Assembly (NCBI GenBank): GCA_023141985.1
Contig: JAGLKH010000228.1
Coordinates: forward strand, 1 to 7,796
DNA: 7,796 nucleotides
Source of the DNA: Flavobacteriaceae bacterium
Lineage (GTDB): Bacteria > Bacteroidota > Bacteroidia > Flavobacteriales > Flavobacteriaceae
Direction: 5' to 3'
The notes under the pieces are model-generated. The model worked only from the letters and a program-made list of their open reading frames with translations, had not been told where the DNA came from and did not search any database. The position numbers and the translations under genes were made by a program. Below, piece after piece: positions 5,814 to 7,796 of the stretch (within the stretch, counting starts at the first letter, position 1; each line of letters opens with the position of its first letter).

Positions 5814-5941
5814 ACAACGGTAAATTGTATGAGTAGTGGCAGATTGCATTGCCCTTTCCTATCAAACTGTGATGAAGTTTGAGCGGGCTACAAACCATGA
5901 TTTTCAATACTTTATCTGCCATTACTTATACAAAATGTTGT
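5814..5941. repeat. large nested stem-loop element
   Basis: The outer arms are 5814-5844 (ACAACGGTAAATTGTATGAG, then TAGTGGCAGAT) and 5914-5941 (ATCTGCCATTACTTATACAA, then AATGTTGT). They pair over about 25 positions with two G-T pairs and a small bulge. Inside is a second hairpin: TCAAACT (5862-5868) with AGTTTGA (5876-5882), framed by GCCC (5851-5854) and GGGC (5885-5888). The whole would fold into a long stem topped by a second hairpin. Similar half-sites occur at 1206-1254 and 6432-6452. From memory, comparable intergenic palindromes occur in many Bacteroidota, but I cannot name a family. One end begins 9 bp from the IS and the other overlaps the boundary of the YkgJ unit. Confidence 0.7.
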
Positions 5942-5952
5942 ACACCGGCGTT
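5937..5952. repeat. 16-bp inverted repeat, left copy, at the stop codon of the YkgJ-type gene
   Basis: GTTGTACACCGGCGTT matches the reverse complement of 6437-6452 at 15 of 16 positions. It overlaps the end of the stem-loop element and touches the TAA stop (5952-5954) of the gene on the minus strand. Confidence 0.7.
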
Positions 5953-6416
5953 TATTTGTTTCTCCACCCAAATTCTATTTTTAAAAGCTCGAAAACATTA
6001 AAAACAATTGGGCATATTTCATAGTTTTGAAGCACTCCAAGAATCCTTGTTACAAACTCATTTTTATGCAAATATGGATACGATCTGCAATCTTCTGGTC
6101 TATCTGAGTATATAGTGCATTTCTTGTCCTTAAGATATTTACATGGAAAACTCATTAAATACTTAAAATCCTCAATATCTTTTTCCTCAACATATTTACT
6201 AAGTTCCTCATTTGATGCTATTGGTCTAAGATTTAGACAACAATTAGCACATTTTAAACAGTTAATTTGAGGAGCAATCTCTCCATAAAGTCGATGAACA
6301 ATCGCATCAACTTTATCAAAATCTTGTCCCTTAAGAAAACTATGAAAAGAAAGATTTTCATTCTCTTTTCGTTGAGCGATTTGCTGTATGTTTTTAATGT
6401 TTGTTTCTAATTGCAT
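5952..6416 (-). CDS. YkgJ-family cysteine-cluster protein (putative Zn/Fe-binding)
   Basis: A 154-aa cytoplasmic protein of the YkgJ / CxxCxxCC family, thought to bind a zinc ion or an iron-sulphur cluster; the biological role is unresolved. Residues 53-60 give CLKCANCC, and further ligands lie at Cys92 (FPCKYLKDKKC), Cys100, Cys110 (RPEDCRSYPY) and Cys135 (YEICPIVF), the usual order in this family. The RPxxCRxYP segment is a family hallmark. The N-terminal 45 residues are helical and polar. I use ATG 6416. The frame stays open to a TTG at 6470, but that extension would translate the inverted repeat and hairpin DNA and would add residues unlike the family. The gene stands alone between two inverted 16-bp boundaries, so it looks like a single-gene unit of possible horizontal origin. 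Confidence 0.85.
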   Translation of the reverse strand: MQLETNIKNIQQIAQRKENENLSFHSFLKGQDFDKVDAIVHRLYGEIAPQINCLKCANCCLNLRPIASNEELSKYVEEKDIEDFKYLMSFPCKYLKDKKCTIYSDRPEDCRSYPYLHKNEFVTRILGVLQNYEICPIVFNVFELLKIEFGWRNK

Positions 6417-6436
6417 AAAAGTGTTGCTGTGTGAGT

Positions 6437-6452
6437 AACGCTGGTGTACAAC
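6437..6452. repeat. 16-bp inverted repeat, right copy, upstream of the YkgJ-type gene
   Basis: AACGCTGGTGTACAAC is the inverted partner of 5937-5952 with one mismatch. It lies 20 bp upstream of the gene's ATG. TGAGTAACG just before it (6432-6440) repeats the motif at 1210-1218. Confidence 0.7.
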
Positions 6453-6458
6453 GTATAG

Positions 6459-6515
6459 ATAAACTCCCAAGGGAGTTTATTTCTATTATACATATCCAAT
6501 ATAGGGAGTTTATTT
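6459..6515. repeat. perfect 10-bp palindrome plus a third direct half-site
   Basis: ATAAACTCCC (6459-6468) and GGGAGTTTAT (6471-6480) are perfect inverted arms separated by AA. GGGAGTTTATTT at 6471-6482 recurs at 6504-6515, 33 bp away on the same strand, about three helical turns. An inverted pair plus a phased third half-site suggests binding of a dimeric regulator, possibly controlling the YkgJ-type gene whose promoter should lie here. It could also be part of the boundary element. Confidence 0.5.
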
Positions 6516-6544
6516 AAAACATTCTAAAAAAACCAACCAAAGTG

Positions 6545-6574
6545 ACTTCAGTAATAGTATATAATGTGGTGGTC
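6545..6574 (+). repeat. dispersed 30-bp direct repeat, copy 2
   Basis: Begins ACTTCAGTA and runs into TAGTATATAATGTGGTGGTC. It matches copy 1 at 27 of 30 and copy 3 at 26 of 30 positions. It lies 180 bp upstream of the two-helix membrane protein gene and on the same strand. Confidence 0.7.
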
Positions 6575-6676
6575 TGATAATATTCTATATTTAAAGGAGT
6601 TTCGAACAAATTATATTTTATTTTTAAAAGTAATGAAAATGTATAGAACTATGAATATTCATGTTAGATTAATAAT

Positions 6677-6684
6677 TACATTTG
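6677..6684 (+). promoter_or_regulatory. candidate Bacteroidota promoter -7 box for the 6754 gene
   Basis: TACATTTG is an exact fit to the TAnnTTTG -7 consensus of Bacteroidota and would place the start of transcription near 6690, leaving a 60-nt leader. No clear TTG -33 box is seen at the usual distance, so support is partial. A short palindrome, GTGTTAAACAC (6698-6708), lies just downstream and could be an operator. A 20-codon frame from 6632 overlaps this site and does not look like a gene. Confidence 0.35.
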
Positions 6685-6753
6685 TGTGTATGTAATAGTG
6701 TTAAACACACCTATGGTGTATAATAAGTATATTAGAATCAAAATTATTAAAGA

Positions 6754-7323
6754 ATGAACATATCCGCGCTACCTACTGATAATTTGTACAAGTTTATAGC
6801 CCTCTTTGGACTAGCCGTCTTCTTTTCATCCTTTTTTTTAGTAACTGACGATGATTTAGAGAATCGAGATAAAACAGGTACTGAATATGTCCTTGCAAAC
6901 GAATTAAAGAAATTTAACCAAGTGGAATATGATATAATTAAAAAATATACTGATTCAATATTTGATATTCATGAAGATTTAGTAGGTTCTGCAGAGTATA
7001 CTGAAGAACTATTATTAAAACATCAAAATGAAGATATTGAGAATATGCAGGTAGTGTCGAATAAATATCAGAAGTTGATTAAGAGTAAAAGAGCTCTGTG
7101 GGAAAAAGAATTTAATAGTAACTTTTTCATAAATCTTATAAAATATAAAAATAAGCAGTCTTCATTTTTATTGACTTTCGGTGGAGTGCTAATGATTATT
7201 GGGTTTTCATTGTGGTATTTCAAGCTTCAAAGATATATTGACGCTCAAAAAGCTGTTGAAGGTCAAGTATATATTAACAAACTCAAAGAAACTCCTAACC
7301 AACCAACTATAGAAGATTCATAA
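6754..7323 (+). CDS. uncharacterised protein with two transmembrane helices
   Basis: A 189-aa protein I cannot assign to a named family. Residues 12-30 (YKFIALFGLAVFFSSFFLV) are a first membrane helix. Residues 31-135 are a charged, mostly helical region rich in Glu, Lys and Asn (for example ENRDKTGTEYVLANELKKFN and ENMQVVSNKYQKLIKSKRAL) that may form a coiled coil. Residues 137-156 (SFLLTFGGVLMIIGFSLWYF) are a second helix, and the tail to residue 189 is polar. The topology is a hairpin with a large loop on one side of the membrane, both ends probably cytoplasmic. Such proteins often occur as lone genes in flavobacterial accessory regions. It lies between repeat copies 2 and 3. ATG 6754 is the first in frame after a TAA and directly precedes the hydrophobic segment. 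Confidence 0.75.
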   Translation: MNISALPTDNLYKFIALFGLAVFFSSFFLVTDDDLENRDKTGTEYVLANELKKFNQVEYDIIKKYTDSIFDIHEDLVGSAEYTEELLLKHQNEDIENMQVVSNKYQKLIKSKRALWEKEFNSNFFINLIKYKNKQSSFLLTFGGVLMIIGFSLWYFKLQRYIDAQKAVEGQVYINKLKETPNQPTIEDS

Positions 7324-7349
7324 ACACTTCTAAAACGCCCACAATTGCT

Positions 7350-7379
7350 ACATCAGTTATAGTATCTAATGTGGTGGTT
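7350..7379 (+). repeat. dispersed 30-bp direct repeat, copy 3
   Basis: Begins ACATCAGTT and ends in TCTAATGTGGTGGTT. It matches copy 1 at 27 of 30 positions and starts 26 bp after the stop of the 6754 gene. The rest of 7380-7515 is AT-rich with no gene or structure that I can support. Confidence 0.7.
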
Positions 7380-7515
7380 GGAACATATATACATTATTGT
7401 TTGATTACCAATGTGTTAGTGTTTAAAGATGTAATAATTATTCTAAAAGTGTTTCATTTAAATCAAATCAGGCACCAATTTATTTCTAGAATTAATGATA
7501 AATTACAATTTGAAT

Positions 7516-7796
7516 CTAATCATAGTACTGCATTTTTCTTCTCATTTCTATAAATCTGGGCTCCTCCAATATTTGTTTAAAAATCGGATCTACATTTACC
7601 ATATATGCAAATCCTAAATCTAAATTTCTTTGAGCTTTTTCAAGCCAGGATAATGTTTCGTCATTATTAGATTGGGCAGCAGCAATCATAGCCATGGCAA
7701 GATTGACACTGTTAGAACCAGTATCAATTCTTTTCATTAATTCCAAACGTAATTCTTCACTTTTAACTTTGTTGCCCAGTTTAAAAAAAGAGTTTG
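7516..7796 (-). CDS. C-terminal part of a probable TPR-repeat protein (runs off the window)
   Basis: The frame is open from the TAG stop at 7516-7518 to the window edge, so at least 93 C-terminal residues are present and the start lies outside. An in-frame TTG at 7744-7746 is not a likely start, because the reading frame and gene-like sequence (FFKLGNKVKSEELRLELMKR) continue above it. The end has a helical NLAMAMIAAAQSNNDETLSW then LEKAQRNLDLGFAYMVNVDP, with FKQILEEPRFIEMRRKM behind it. This WLEKA..., VDPxF..., PRFxxMRRKM pattern is typical of the last TPR and tail of large TPR-containing signalling proteins (for example fused to adenylate-cyclase-type or winged-helix DNA-binding domains). 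The N-terminal domain, and so the function, cannot be seen. Confidence 0.65.
   Translation of the reverse strand, partial: NSFFKLGNKVKSEELRLELMKRIDTGSNSVNLAMAMIAAAQSNNDETLSWLEKAQRNLDLGFAYMVNVDPIFKQILEEPRFIEMRRKMQYYD

Noticed and set aside
5645..6024. Plus-strand frames across orfA and the stem-loop element
   Set aside because: They run antisense to the transposase or through the palindrome and show no protein-family features.
5814..6452. A canonical integron cassette with attC sites
   Set aside because: The hairpins lack the GTTRRRY / RYYYAAC core pair, and no integron integrase is present in the window.
6417..6470. N-terminal extension of the YkgJ-type protein from TTG 6470
   Set aside because: The extension is encoded by the inverted repeat and palindrome; the ATG at 6416 gives a normal family N-terminus.
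6594..6599. AAGGAG as a Shine-Dalgarno sequence
   Set aside because: No start codon lies at a suitable distance, and genes in this phylum rarely use one.
6632..6694. 20-codon frame (MKMYRTMNIHVRLIITFVCM) as a leader peptide
   Set aside because: It overlaps the candidate promoter and has no ribosome binding site or regulatory context.

Overview
The window looks like chromosomal DNA of a member of the Bacteroidota, most likely a flavobacterium. It is strongly AT-rich. Genes mostly lack Shine-Dalgarno sequences. One candidate promoter has the TAnnTTTG -7 box of this phylum, and one secreted protein has the LGQ signal-peptide end common in the group. No rRNA, tRNA or CRISPR array was seen.

Layout from left to right: (1) 150-1043 (+), an HSL-type alpha/beta-hydrolase with an 8-bp inverted repeat in its upstream region. 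(2) 1206-1740, a small secreted protein gene (1266-1691, -) between two inverted, similar boundary sequences, like an exchanged gene cassette. It is followed by a possible 3' gene remnant and the first of three copies of a 30-bp dispersed repeat. (3) 2035-4462 (-), a compact five-gene operon. In transcription order it encodes a 48-aa one-helix membrane protein (too short for routine gene calling), two paralogous DUF1538 membrane proteins, a PII-like protein with a shortened T-loop, and a two-CBS-domain protein. Gaps are 4, 10, 10 and 10 nt. (4) 4496-5804, a complete IS3-family insertion sequence with 25-bp imperfect terminal inverted repeats and an A9 slippery site for OrfAB frameshifting. It sits 33 bp upstream of the operon and is read toward it. 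(5) 5814-6452, a large nested stem-loop element, then a YkgJ-type cysteine-cluster protein gene enclosed by a 16-bp inverted repeat with one mismatch. (6) 6459-6753, short repeats and a candidate promoter, then 6754-7323 (+), an uncharacterised protein with two membrane helices, bracketed by repeat copies 2 and 3. (7) 7516-7796 (-), the C-terminal end of a probable TPR-type protein that runs off the window.

The best candidate for an undescribed system is the DUF1538 operon. Two homologous membrane subunits, a tiny membrane protein, a PII-like trimer candidate and a CBS nucleotide sensor together suggest a transporter or channel gated by adenine nucleotides or another small ligand. Its substrate is unknown. 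The second theme is the cassette-like organisation of the single genes: related inverted boundaries, a Y-shaped hairpin and dispersed direct repeats, with no recombinase in the window other than the IS3 transposase.
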